NCBI GenBank assembly: GCA_963682175.1
Contig: OY821772.1
Location: 46,150,925-46,214,924 of the forward strand
Origin: Triglochin maritima
Lineage: Eukaryota; Streptophyta; Magnoliopsida; Alismatales; Juncaginaceae
DNA length: 64,000 nt
Direction of reading: 5' to 3'
Numbering within the stretch: position 1 is the stretch's first letter; the number at the start of each line of letters is the position of its first letter. Below, piece by piece: positions 37,164 to 47,866 of the stretch. The notes under the pieces are model-generated. The model made no database searches. It was not told where the DNA came from and saw only the letters and a list, made by a program, of their open reading frames with translations. A program made the position numbers and the translations under genes.

Positions 37164-40100
37164 TGTAGGATTTCGTGTCCCTATGTATGTATATATTTTA
37201 AAAAAATTAATACAACATACAAGATCAATTTTCATATTTTTAATAATTATTTATGTACATTGCTTTGTGTTTATTCTAATAACATGCAACCCTACATTTA
37301 TTAAAATAAATCACAAAGGTAGAATCATACCTAAAGGTTCTCTAAAACCTTTTTAAAGATCCGGAGTCGCGTTGCCCGTTGAATCGTCCACGGATTTGCC
37401 TCCGAGTGTTCACCAAACTCTAAACAAGATTAGAGAAAAAAAGCTAGCCAATCAATCTCTAACGAGGTTTAGAATCTAGTTAATAACTCTTCTTTAAGCT
37501 CCTGAGATTCTTATCTCTAAAACCTAAATTTACTAAGAGATTTTCGTGGTGATTAGGGAGAGATTAATGAGAGAAAGATTTTTGCATTAGTTGTTAAACA
37601 AGTAGGAGTAGGGGTCCTTTTATAGTCTCCCAAAACATCTTTACCAAAACTATTATTTAGTCATGATCTCTTGCTTATTCTCTCCTAAAATTAATCTCTA
37701 ATTTCCACATAATCACCCACAAAAACGTTTTAATTAAATCTGGAATTAATCCACCCATGATTTAATTAATCTCTTAATAATTCAGGCAGAATCGTTCTTG
37801 TTCGGTAGACCGAGTATTATTCGGTCAACCGAACCATTCAGTTATAACACGTGTTCGGTGCACCGTGAGCTAGACGGTCGACCGAATCCGTATGAGAAAA
37901 TTTTCCTGGAAGAATTCGGACGAACCACGTCTTTTACTCGGTCTACCGTTTGTTGGATTTGGTGTCCTATAGTATGTATATATTTTCGAAATTTTATAAA
38001 CATATAGGATCGAAACATTCATATATTCTTCGATTTTCATATGGACATGCATTTGCTTGTCCTAATTATTTAACATGCATTAGAACAAACAATTGTAAAG
38101 AGGATCATACCTAGAGGTTCTCTAAAACCTCTTGAAGATCCGGAGTCGCGTTGCTGCTCGAATAGCCCGGTGGATTGCCTCCGAGTATTCACCAAACTCT
38201 AAACGAGATTGGAGAGAGAAGAGCTAGCCTCTCAATCTCCAATAGAGTTTAGAATCCAATTACTAACCCCTCTTTAGTTCCCTTGAGAAGAAGATCTCTG
38301 AAAAACTAAAACTAATCTTAAGAATTAAGGAAATTTCGTGGAGAATTATGGAGAGAGATTTTTGCATGAGAAAATAAATGAATTAATAATTAAGGTAATG
38401 AGATAAACTTGTATTTATAAGTTCTCTCCAAATTACCTATTCATGTGCAACCTCTTGCCCATGATTTCATGCAAACTTCCATCTAACCATCCATTATTTG
38501 ATATCAAATAATCTTAGCCACGAATTAAATCAATTATGGACCAATTCCATGCATGATCTAATTAATTCTTAAATTAATTCTGCAGAAAACCGTCCGGACC
38601 GGTCGATCGTTTGGAGGTTCGGTCGACCGCTCGAACCAAGTTTCGGTCGACCGTTCGTAACTCTGTCGACCGCTCAACAGTAAAAATATTTCATCGCAAT
38701 GTTTGGTCCACCGACCGGTAGGTTCGGTCGACCGTTCCGAACAGATGAAAATTCTCTGTTATCAGTTGAGACGTATCCGGTCGACCGTTTACGGTTAACC
38801 GGTCGACCGTTTGTGCACAGTTCTGCTGATTGGTCAAATTTCGGTTTTACTCCTACAAAATTTGACATTTCGGAATTAGTGGTAAATTCACAACTTATGT
38901 AACATATTATCCTATGTAACGATAAATCATTACACCCCATAATATTTACATCACATATGAATTTAATTTAGATTGTAATTATGTTATTAATCACAACATA
39001 ATTTTGATTTTGCTTGTTCACCTCATGTGTCATATTTTCTACATGAAACCCGACACATCTTATAAACTCAAAATCCTCATATCTTGTTTCCCAGTTTTGT
39101 GGTGTGACCTATGTGAGGATCTAAACTAAGTTGGCAGTGATATTAAGAGCTTAATATCACAAGCTATAAGCGATATCTAGTTACACATTATAGCTCCCAG
39201 TTAGTTAGATGTCTTAATTCCACTTGAACCAAAACCAGATCCATTTAGTGATGGAGTGCACCGCTTGTGTCTGTCTCTTGCCTCATGATATTAAGAATAC
39301 ACACAAAGTAGTATTGTGTCATCTTTGTATTAGTATTCATTTCTTGATCTCTTTAAGCTAGTTATAAATATGTGACTTAACCCAAATCACATTGTGCACA
39401 TTACAACTTTGTTTTATCAAGGGGCTCACTAATATCATCACTCAATTAAGAGGGGCAATGATAATCTTTTGATTAGCTAATATTTTCCAACGAAAGTCAT
39501 ACTTAACCAACTAATGCTTTTACACTACACTCATTGATAACTTAAGACACTAGTCTAATTAAGCAATTCTTAAGTGATCGGATATAAGTCTCATATGAAA
39601 GGACCAAGGACACAGTAAAACATCAATGACACAGAAAACACAATTCTATAATATTTTACTTGTTAGGTCAATTCGGTATACAAAAGTAATATTTTCGTCT
39701 TTTGTGTACCCGTGTTGTCACTCATTTGTAGAGCTACAATGATCTATGACCAACACGACAATCTTAACTCGGTAATAAATGTCCCATGTTTATTACCATA
39801 ATTGCGAATATCTTTTGCTTTATGTAAACCAATATCTTTTAGAGCCCTACGGTTAAGGACCAAGAGCATCTTCCTTAACACTTCTAAAAGACGAATAACA
39901 TAAACAAGGAACAAAATGATTTCTCATTCAATTCATAATAATTGACATTTAAAAGTAAATTTTTAGAACACATTCCCTTCACCGTTGTCCCACCAGAATC
40001 GCTCCTAGGACATAGTCATCGGATGACCGTGTCACCTTCGGTCGACCGAAAATACTACTTCCCGGTTGACCGTGCACACTCAGTTAATCAAACCCGATTG

Positions 40101-41373
40101 TCCAGGCACTCCAGACAATTTCGGTCAACCAATTGCGCTTACTCGTTCCCTATTCGGTTAACTGATCCGAAGATTCCCCGGTCGACCGAACCATGAACGG
40201 TTCACCGTGTTTGACCCCGATTTTGCCTTTGTCAAATTTTGGATTTATTTACAACAAAATTTGATCTTTTGGGGTTCTTAGCAAATTCACATCTTATATA
40301 ATATATTATCATATGTAATATTAAATTACTACACCTCATAATACATACACCTCATATGAATTTATTCATGATTCTAATTATGTCAATTCTCATGACATAT
40401 TGATTTTATTGAGTCACCACATGTACTCATTTTCACATGAAACCGACACATCATATGAACTCAAAATCAAGTTTCTTGTTTCCCAGTTTTGTGGAGTGAA
40501 CTATAGGAGGATCTAAGCCAAATTAATAGTGATATTAAATATTTAATATCTCAAACTATAAGTGGTATCTAGCTACACATTATAGTTACCCAATTTGCAT
40601 AGATGTATTGTTCCACTCGAACTAACTACGATCCATTTAGTGATGTGAGTGAACCACTTGTGTCCGTCTCTTGCCTCATGATATTAAGAATATATACAAA
40701 GTAGAAATATGTGACATTTGTATCATATTCATTTCTTGATTTCTTTAAGCTAATTATAACTATGTAACTTAACTCAAGTTACATTGTGCACATTATAATT
40801 TTGCTTTATCAAGGGGCCCACTAATATCATCACTCAATTAAGAAAGGCAATGATAATCGTTTGACTAGCTATCTTTTCCAGCACAAGTCATGCTCAACCA
40901 ACTATTGTTTTTATCACTATACTCATTGATAGCTTTTGACAATAATCAAATTAAGCACTTCTTGATTGAAAAGATATAAGTCTCATATCTTAGGATCCAA
41001 GACACAGTAAAAACATTAATGATACGAAACACAATTCCATAATGTTTTACTTGTTAGGTCTATTCAATATATAAAAGTAATCTTTTCCTCTTTTATATAC
41101 TCGTGTCGCCGATTATTTGTAGAGCTACAACAATCGATGACCAACACGACAATCTTATCTCGGTAATTAATGTTCCATGTTAATTACCATGATTGTGAAT
41201 GACTTTTGATTTATGTAAACCATTATCTTTTAGAGCTCTACGGTTAAGGACCAAGCGTCTCTTACTTAATACTTCCAAAAGACGAATACCATAATCAAGG
41301 AACAAAATGTTTGCACATTCAATTCATAATAATTGACATATAAAAGTAAAATTTTTAGAACACATTCCTTTCA
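37164..41373 (-). mobile_element. Solo LTR B (family I), split by solo LTR C
   Basis: On plus it begins TGTAGGATTTCGTGTCCC and ends ACATTCCTTTCA, flanked by the perfect 5-bp repeat GTGCA (37159-37163 and 41374-41378). Without the inner insert (37951-39981 plus one duplication) it is about 2.17 kb. It is inverted relative to LTR A and diverged from it. Palindrome motifs occur on both sides of the inner insert (37800-37950, 40020-40210). Confidence 0.86.
37951..39981 (-). mobile_element. Solo LTR C (family I) nested in LTR B
   Basis: The 2,031-bp insert begins TGTTGGATTTGG and ends CATTCCCTTCA on plus, flanked by perfect CCGTT repeats (37946-37950 and 39982-39986). It is almost the same length as LTR A and visibly closer to A than to B (long runs differing at only scattered bases). 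It has a palindrome array at about 38590-38820 and a TATA box (minus strand, 38412-38419). Confidence 0.88.
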
Positions 41374-41619
41374 GTGCATACTCTCTCTTCTTCCTAACCA
41401 AAGCAGACATACTTGTCTACGTGAATGATGAGGAGATGAATCCTCTTCATAAGCATGTATAGCACGTAAGAGTATTGATTTTTCTTTTCCTCCACGGTAA
41501 TCTGATGGGTATTAATTAATTTTTAGAAACAAAATTTTGTTAAATGGATTTAAATTACTAAAGTTACGAAATTACTAATTATTATTTACTAATTACCAAT
41601 TATTACTAATTAGTCATCA

Positions 41620-41710
41620 TTAAAAAATCGGGGACGTTTGGCTTGGACGCTCCCCCATGGGGGTGTTTTCTCCAGACGCCACATGGGGGCGTCCAAGCCA
41701 GACGCCTTTT
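41620..41710. repeat. Remnant of the GC-rich hairpin repeat in the MULE-2 PMD first intron
   Basis: GGGGACGTTTGGCTTGGACG...CCCCCATGGGGG and GGGGGCGTCCAAGCCAGACGCC form inverted arms between the first exon and the second-exon start of the PMD remnant, the same place as 15556-15812 in MULE-1. Confidence 0.7.
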
Positions 41711-41879
41711 TTTTTAAAAATAAAAGGGGTAGAAATGTTACCGTATTCCAGTGCAACGGGTTATCCACTAGCACCTTTCCTGACATTCGAAACATTATTT
41801 TTGATGATTGAGATGAAAATGAAGAGTGAGTTGTGATGGGAAAGTGAAATGAAGAGAAAGATAAGTAGAAAGGAGAGAA

Positions 41880-41941
41880 TGACAAAATTGTAATTGACAC
41901 GGACGATTTAAGTAATTCGCGGGCGACGTTTAGCAGTTCAG
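41880..41941 (-). repeat. MULE-2 right terminal inverted repeat
   Basis: Read on minus it begins CTGAACTGCTAAACGTCGCC, nearly identical to the MULE-1 ends, and continues AATTACTTAAATCGTCCGTG. The duplication TATCTAATAT follows at 41942-41951. Confidence 0.85.
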
Positions 41942-42514
41942 TATCTAATATTTGACAACACACTCAACTTAATGTGTAATTTTTTTAGAAGGTATGAACT
42001 ATCTTTAAAATTGGATGACATTTTTAGTTTTTTTTTCTTCTCAACTTTGAACCATTATTAATAAATCCAAATTGTTGATCTTATTTTGTAGCACATGTTA
42101 AACGTGCATGTTAAATTTCGTTAGGTTTGGCCTTTGGAGCTCATATATATATATATGAAGTGATATTTGTTTTTTAATAAATCTACCATCGATTTTGGGT
42201 GACTAGATATATGAAAATGAGATTCAAATTTTACAAAATTTACCATGAATGTTTAGCATGTGTTACAACTTACAAAACACAGTCAACTATTTGGATTTGC
42301 GGTTCAAATTTTGAAAAAATGAAAATTATCAAAGTGTCAACTAATTTTAAGAGTTGCGAAATTGGAGTGGTCCAATTACAATCATCATTATCGTCCTTTT
42401 TAAGATCGAGGGTGGAGATGATTTTCATTGAACTAACATCATTAACGATGGTTTGAAACGTAATTTTGTAGCATGATTGAAAAGACCTAGCAAATTACCA
42501 CATCCACTTCCATG

Positions 42515-44047
42515 TGTTGGCCTTTTGGCCTTAATCTATGATAATTTTGATGACTAATTAAACTAATCTTAATCAATCAACCTAATCAATCAAAGTGAGC
42601 AAACACGATTACATGCATTGCATATATATATTTGTATACTTGCAAATCATCATAATAGGTTGATCAAGACAATCAAGGAAATGAGCATTGGGACAAGGAC
42701 ATCAAGACTCAAGACTTGTAATCAAAGCTTTGGACCAATACATGTAACTTTTATATTTATTGAGTCTATAAGGTTTTATGTAAACTTGAGCACTAGGATT
42801 TTGTCCCTTCATTCCTCGGTAAACCGAACTTATTTCGGTTCATCGAATCCTACCTAGTTTGGTCCACCGAACACCTATCAGATACCTGAATACTTCCCAC
42901 CAGTAAAACTTAGGTGTTCTCTTGAATTGCCCAACCGGAAGACCGAACCACCTTCGGTCAACCGAATAGCCCTGCACCGGTTTTGGACTTTGCTCCAACA
43001 GTCTCATTCAAATCAAGTCCTTAGAGACCAATTAACTTGACCCACTTCGGACGACCGCACACACTTCGGTCTACCGAATCCATATTGGCTTTAGGAGCCC
43101 AACGGCTATTTTACACGTGCGCTTGACCGTTAACGGTAAACCAAGTTCCCACGCTTTGTCAGCGCAATACCCGCGTTACTTCGGTCAACTGAAGTATACA
43201 CGGTCAACCGAACTTGAGTAGATCAGAGCCCAATCAATTCTACTGTCCACCTTGGAACAGTGAACCGAATGGACTTCGGTTAACCGAACATAATTGGGGC
43301 TAAATAGATAAAAGTTATTGGAGGTTGGTGAACGGTGATCCGATACATAATCGGTCAACCGAGTTCTTAATTCAGACCAATTCTTTGGACTACCGTGTGG
43401 ATAACGGTCGACCGAAGATAGCACAATTTCTACCCGAACTTAAGTCACATCTGGCATTCCTATTGGTCCATTTCCCCCACCAACTCCCAAACGGCTAGTT
43501 GAGCTTGAAGGCTTATAAATAGGACCTTATTTGTTGGTTTTGGAGATCTTGAACACTTCCTATCTATCCAATACTCAAAGCCAAATCCTCTCCATCTTCA
43601 AGCTCTCAATCCACAACACTCAAGCCTAAACTTCACCACTTGCATATCCAATTCCATATCAATATCCAAGTGTGCTCAAGTATAGAGTGTTAGTTAGATT
43701 GTGATTTCAATTCCTTATTCAAGAATCACCAAGTTGTAAAGCTTCGAGGAAGCTCCCTCTCGGGTTGTGAGAGGAGACACGAGCGAGGCGAGGTTGTTCG
43801 CGAGGCTCGGTGTTGTAAACGGCGTTAATCTCGACCCGGAACGGAGATCGGTTAGTGGAACCATAAGCGAGGCTCGGGGGATCGAGCGAGGCTTGCGAGG
43901 AGGACTAGGACCCGGGTGTGGGTGCCGAACCTCTCTAAACTCCGGCGTCGCCATTTTTGTGGTTTGCATTGTCTCTTCCCTTAATCCTTCGATTAGTAAC
44001 TTTAATTCTGCATTTTTCTATCGATTAGAGGGTCATCGATCCTACCA
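42515..44047 (+). mobile_element. Solo LTR D1 (family II)
   Basis: The 1,533-bp segment begins TGTTGGCCTTTTGGCC and ends GATCCTACCA, flanked by perfect CCATG repeats (42510-42514 and 44048-44052). It contains a palindrome array of TTCGGTCNACCGAA type at about 42820-43420, then a TATA box (43514-43521), a CA-rich leader, and a GC-rich region (43740-43930) typical of R/U5 in long plant LTRs. No coding domain is seen; open frames across it have no recognisable motif. Confidence 0.85.
43514..43521 (+). promoter_or_regulatory. TATA box of solo LTR D1
   Basis: GCTTATAAATAGGACC lies about 100 bp downstream of the last palindrome of the array, as expected for an LTR promoter. Confidence 0.55.
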
Positions 44048-44281
44048 CCATGTTCCAAAACACAAATAGTTTTCATTTATTAAAACTTGGGAATATACAT
44101 ATTATTTTTACCAACTAAATATCTTACCCAACTATATTTTGGGTAGTTTATCAGGTTGAATATGAAACTAAGTACCAACTATGACAAAATTGATTTCAAG
44201 TTGACACAAGATTGACAAATATATAAATTTTGTTTTTAAAATCATCTTTATGAGTTGCGGGAAACCTTAATTAAAACTCAC

Positions 44282-45912
44282 TATAGGATCTAACTAGCCC
44301 TAAAATTTGTCTAACAATTGGTGAATAGACTAAATTGGATCTTAAAAACTTAAGCAAGAAATACACTAGAATAATATTAATATAATGGAATAGAGAGAGA
44401 TAATCGCAAACCACTAGTCTGGTGTATAGAGGTTTGAATCTAACAATCGGATGATGGTCCTCTCTTACGAATTGCTCATCCTTGAGCAACTTCGCGTACT
44501 TCACTAATATATCTCCATGTTCTGGGCCAGAAGATCTTGTCTTTACATTTCAAGCTTGCAAACACTATCGTCAAGCTTGGACCACCTTCTCACAATCCAA
44601 GAAAAGCTTCACTCTGAAAGCTAATACAACACTTTGCTGAAAAATTATAGTAACCACTTCTATTCTCAGGCACTTGAATGATTGATGAAAGCAATGAATG
44701 ATTCAAGTGGAAGATTGAGCACAAAGAGAAGATTTAGAGCACAATAAAATAGTATGAGTATGAGAGCTTTAGATAAATGATTGGTAACTTGTAAAGTTTG
44801 TTCTAAGCTCTATTTATATACTCTAAATTTAATCTAGCCGTTGGGATTAAGTTGGTAAAGAGTTGTGTAAGATACACAAAACAGAAATGGGCAGAACACA
44901 AATCAGGATACCAATGATCGACCGGAATGGGCAAAGTGGTCGACCGTTTCCTTATAATTAAGAAAACGTTCGAGCTCATGTACAAGCCGGTCGAACCAAT
45001 AAGGCTAGAACTTAAGTGAGCGGTCGAACCAGGTAAAGGGCGGTTGACCATTTTGAAAATATTGGACAACATAATAATTAGTAAATGAGTTAACGGTCAG
45101 ACAAAATATGAAACCAATCTGACCAAAAATAACAGGAAGTTTTAGAGCTAGAACATATCTTGATCCGGTCGACCGTCGTCATGACATTGTTCAACTGGTG
45201 ACCAAATACAAAGTTGGAGTTAGGTGAAGTATTTCAATACGACCGTTGTATAATACGACAAGTTTAATCGTCATATTAATTGAAAATACGAAGTGTCAAA
45301 CGGTTTATCCAAAATCAATTTTCGGTCGACCGATTTGCACAAGCATATAATCAATGAAGTGAAATACGTTTAAGGCTTATATATGCTAATCAAAGAATAA
45401 CGGTCGAACTGGATGACAAATCAGTCGACCGTTTTGGACAGGGAAAGAGTCGGTTACATTTGGTCGAACCAGATAGTCTACCGGTCAACCGAATGGGAAG
45501 AAATAAGAGTCTGTTAAATTCGGTTGAACTAGATGGTCTACCGGTCAACGGAATGGAGCAAAACTCTGTTCCAAGAAGGATTCCTATGTGTAATCATTCA
45601 CCTAGGAGAGTCAATTTGATATGGAATTCCGTGTGAGATTTCTATAGGTTTTCTATGAATCATGCAATACAAATCAACATGAGTTCAAGTGCCCAAATTA
45701 CAATTGAATCATAAGTACAAGAAACATAAAGTCTATACTATTCTTCAACTTTGATTTCTTGTCTTTTATCAACACTTGTCTCCCGAAATGGTTAGTAAAA
45801 TCAACTATATATGTGCACATGCATGTAAAGTAGTATTAGATATACATGGATTTGTTGATACATTAATTAATCATCAAAACCAGATTAACGAGTATTAGTC
45901 AAAAAACCAACA
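44282..45912 (-). mobile_element. Solo LTR D2 (family II)
   Basis: Read on minus it begins TGTTGGTTTTTTGACT, like D1, and ends GGATCCTATA-like; the flanks carry the perfect repeat CTCAC (44277-44281 and 45913-45917). Length is 1,631 bp. The TATA box (minus, 44811-44820) and a degenerate palindrome array (about 44910-45560) match the plan of D1. The terminal CA is mutated to TA, and the copy is more diverged than D1. Confidence 0.78.
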
Positions 45913-46708
45913 CTCACTGCTTATCATTCCTTGTCTTTGTTGTATTAATTTCAGCATATCATGATTAACCTAACAAAAAATATATATAGAAGTAGTTGTA
46001 TTTCAGTGGTCCATTGGGTGAAATATTTGCAAAAACATTCTCACAATATTTTTAAAAATTAACATCAAAATCAGACATATATTAGTCCTTTAACATAGAA
46101 GCTGTAATATTTGCATTTCAAGTCTAATAACGTTTTGAAAAAAATGCTATAGATTTGTTTTAGAAAGCATAACAATTTAGATTTAGAGTTCTGACTTCTG
46201 ACCCCAAATATTTCTATATTCACCATGTTTTTGTCATAATAGTTGGTTGTTGAGTGATTTTCAAGAATCAAACTGAAAAATGGAAACCATTGGTTTGCAA
46301 CCCAATGTCCAAAAATTAAAAGCTTTCGAAAGAAGTCATTTCTATATTTGCACTGCATATTCATATGCAGTAATTGCAAATATCAGCATATATTTGAGTT
46401 TACCCTAAATGCTAATTAGACTATACCAAGTTGGTTTTAAAAAGAGAGCACCATCCTGCTATAATCAACTTGTTCATCATACCAACTTTCAAAAAAAACA
46501 TGTTCATCAAACCATACCTAAAAACAAAGACCAGTTGCCAACGTATATCAAAAGGTATTTTGCACTGATGTTAATGGACATAGTATTTTAATGATCATTA
46601 TTAAAAACAGGAAACATAGCCTGAAAGAGCAAGTAAAACAAAGCAGATCAAGCTAATCGAAACCAGCAACAAAATCCAGGACAGATTTCCTTCCAACTGA
46701 TCGCAAGT
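45913..46708. other. Intergenic DNA downstream of the F-box gene
   Basis: AT-rich sequence, no gene recognised. The part next to 46709 should hold the 3' UTR of the F-box gene. Confidence 0.35.
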
Positions 46709-47866
46709 TCATGTCTTCTTCCTCCATTCAGCTACACGTGGCATGTCGTCAAATGAAAGATGAAAACTAACAGAAGATGAATGTAAATTACGAACTTCTG
46801 GAAAATGGTTGCAGAATGTTTCGACCCCATCGCGCAGAGAGCAGTGTGCTAGTCTTAGAGCATAGTTGTCCAACAAACTAAAAGAGTACCACATATTTTC
46901 TGTTATGTTTTGACAACCGTCGGTTCCTATGATGGCGACACGATCTGGAAAGGGCCACGGCTGTTTGTGAGAGAATAAGGACCTGGATGTCCCGGCTAGG
47001 TCTCTTCTGATTGAGAACTTGTTATTTTCGTCAGCAGCCCAAACTGTCATGTTACCATTACTCTCTTTTAAAACAACCACCTGTCCACGTACTTGCGAAA
47101 CTCGAAATCTACCAAAGTCACCAGGAAGTATGTCTGGAAGGCTGTAGGTGCAAAAAAGTTTCGGGCGTGTTAGTCGGGTTGGATTCAGTGCCCAGCTCGA
47201 GAGCGTATTAGACTCTTTGTCAACTACGTAAAGTAGCTCACCGACAAATATAAAGTCCCGTATCAAACCCACTTTTTGAACAGTCACCCAAGTTTCTTCT
47301 TCAACTGCACCATCTTCTTGTTTGATGGAACTCCAAACCCGAATTCCCCTTTCTGAGGATACAGTGGCAATCAAGATGAACTCATTTTGACTCCCAGCCA
47401 TAATCTCCTCACTTCTCCACTTCCATACTACTGGTGCTAAAACAGCCTTCACTGGTAAGCAATTTTTCTGGTGATAAATGCTACCCACCCTCATTTCAAC
47501 ACCTCTGAAAGGGTTTACCAAGCAAACATTGGAAGTCCATTCTCTATCTTTCCGCTTGTATATGGAGCTTGATTTTGTACTGCGAATTATTATCCATCCA
47601 TTTCCAGAACCTATGGGAGTATTTCCAGAAAACCGCTTGGGCCTGAATGTGACCATTGTTGATTCATATTGTCGTCCATCATCCAGACACAAAAACCTTC
47701 CTCCCCACTTCCCCATCAACCACGGTGGCTCCGGAAACCTATTGTTCTCCATGATAGTCCACCAAGATTTGCAGGCGAGCCCAAAAGCTATTTTCTCCAT
47801 GGTGTTGAGCCTTCGTAAAATCTCGAAGCCCATATTCTCAGTCAAACTAGACCATTTACTCTCCAT
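46709..47866 (-). CDS. F-box protein with DUF295 (KIB-type) C-terminal domain
   Basis: An intronless gene encodes 385 residues. Residues 5-45 form an F-box (WSSLTENMGFEILRRLN...KIAFGLACKSWW), which binds SKP1 in SCF ubiquitin ligases. Residues about 60-350 match the DUF295 / KIB1-4 beta-propeller type: PPWLMGKWGG, CLVNPFRGVEMRVGSI, FILIATVSSERGIRVW, and GELLYVVDKESNTLSSWALNP. The C-terminal block contains NMWYSFSLLDN. Such proteins are numerous and fast-evolving in plants; the target protein cannot be deduced. The first ATG is chosen because the F-box follows directly. No frameshift or stop is present, so the gene looks functional. Confidence 0.9.
   Translation of the reverse strand: MESKWSSLTENMGFEILRRLNTMEKIAFGLACKSWWTIMENNRFPEPPWLMGKWGGRFLCLDDGRQYESTMVTFRPKRFSGNTPIGSGNGWIIIRSTKSSSIYKRKDREWTSNVCLVNPFRGVEMRVGSIYHQKNCLPVKAVLAPVVWKWRSEEIMAGSQNEFILIATVSSERGIRVWSSIKQEDGAVEEETWVTVQKVGLIRDFIFVGELLYVVDKESNTLSSWALNPTRLTRPKLFCTYSLPDILPGDFGRFRVSQVRGQVVVLKESNGNMTVWAADENNKFSIRRDLAGTSRSLFSHKQPWPFPDRVAIIGTDGCQNITENMWYSFSLLDNYALRLAHCSLRDGVETFCNHFPEVRNLHSSSVSFHLSFDDMPRVAEWRKKT

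Larger units (their letters stand above)
34873..41795 (-). pseudogene. MULE-2 PMD gene remnant
   Basis: Pieces matching the MULE-1 PMD gene in the same order on minus: first exon with ATG at 41793-41795 and donor TACG/GTAAC; second-exon start near 41490 (Arg-rich), interrupted at 37164-41373; PMD core near 36590-36790 (ERWQPDTNSFHLPFGEM); the part at 35630-36086 separated from the core by the MITE at 36087-36577; third exon near 35115-35527; last exon to the stop codon at 34873-34875. Deletions and frameshifts (for example near 35650) break the frame. Confidence 0.8.
28456..41941 (+). mobile_element. Decayed Mutator-like element (MULE-2), opened by nested insertions
   Basis: The outer ends share AATTACTTAAATCGTYCGTG and following bases with each other and with MULE-1, and are flanked by a perfect 10-bp direct repeat TATCTAATAT (28446-28455 and 41942-41951). 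Gene order equals MULE-1: FAR1/MULE transposase and OTU remnants on plus, PMD remnant on minus. The 13.5 kb contain insertions at 28670-30009, 32263-34289, 36087-36577 and 37164-41373 (with 37951-39981 inside the last). Without these the element would be about 5.4 kb. All genes are broken by frameshifts, stops and deletions. Confidence 0.88.

Noticed and set aside
43767..44069. 100-codon open frame in the GC-rich part of solo LTR D1
   Set aside because: It lies in the R/U5-like region of an LTR with clear ends and a target duplication; no retroelement domain is present.
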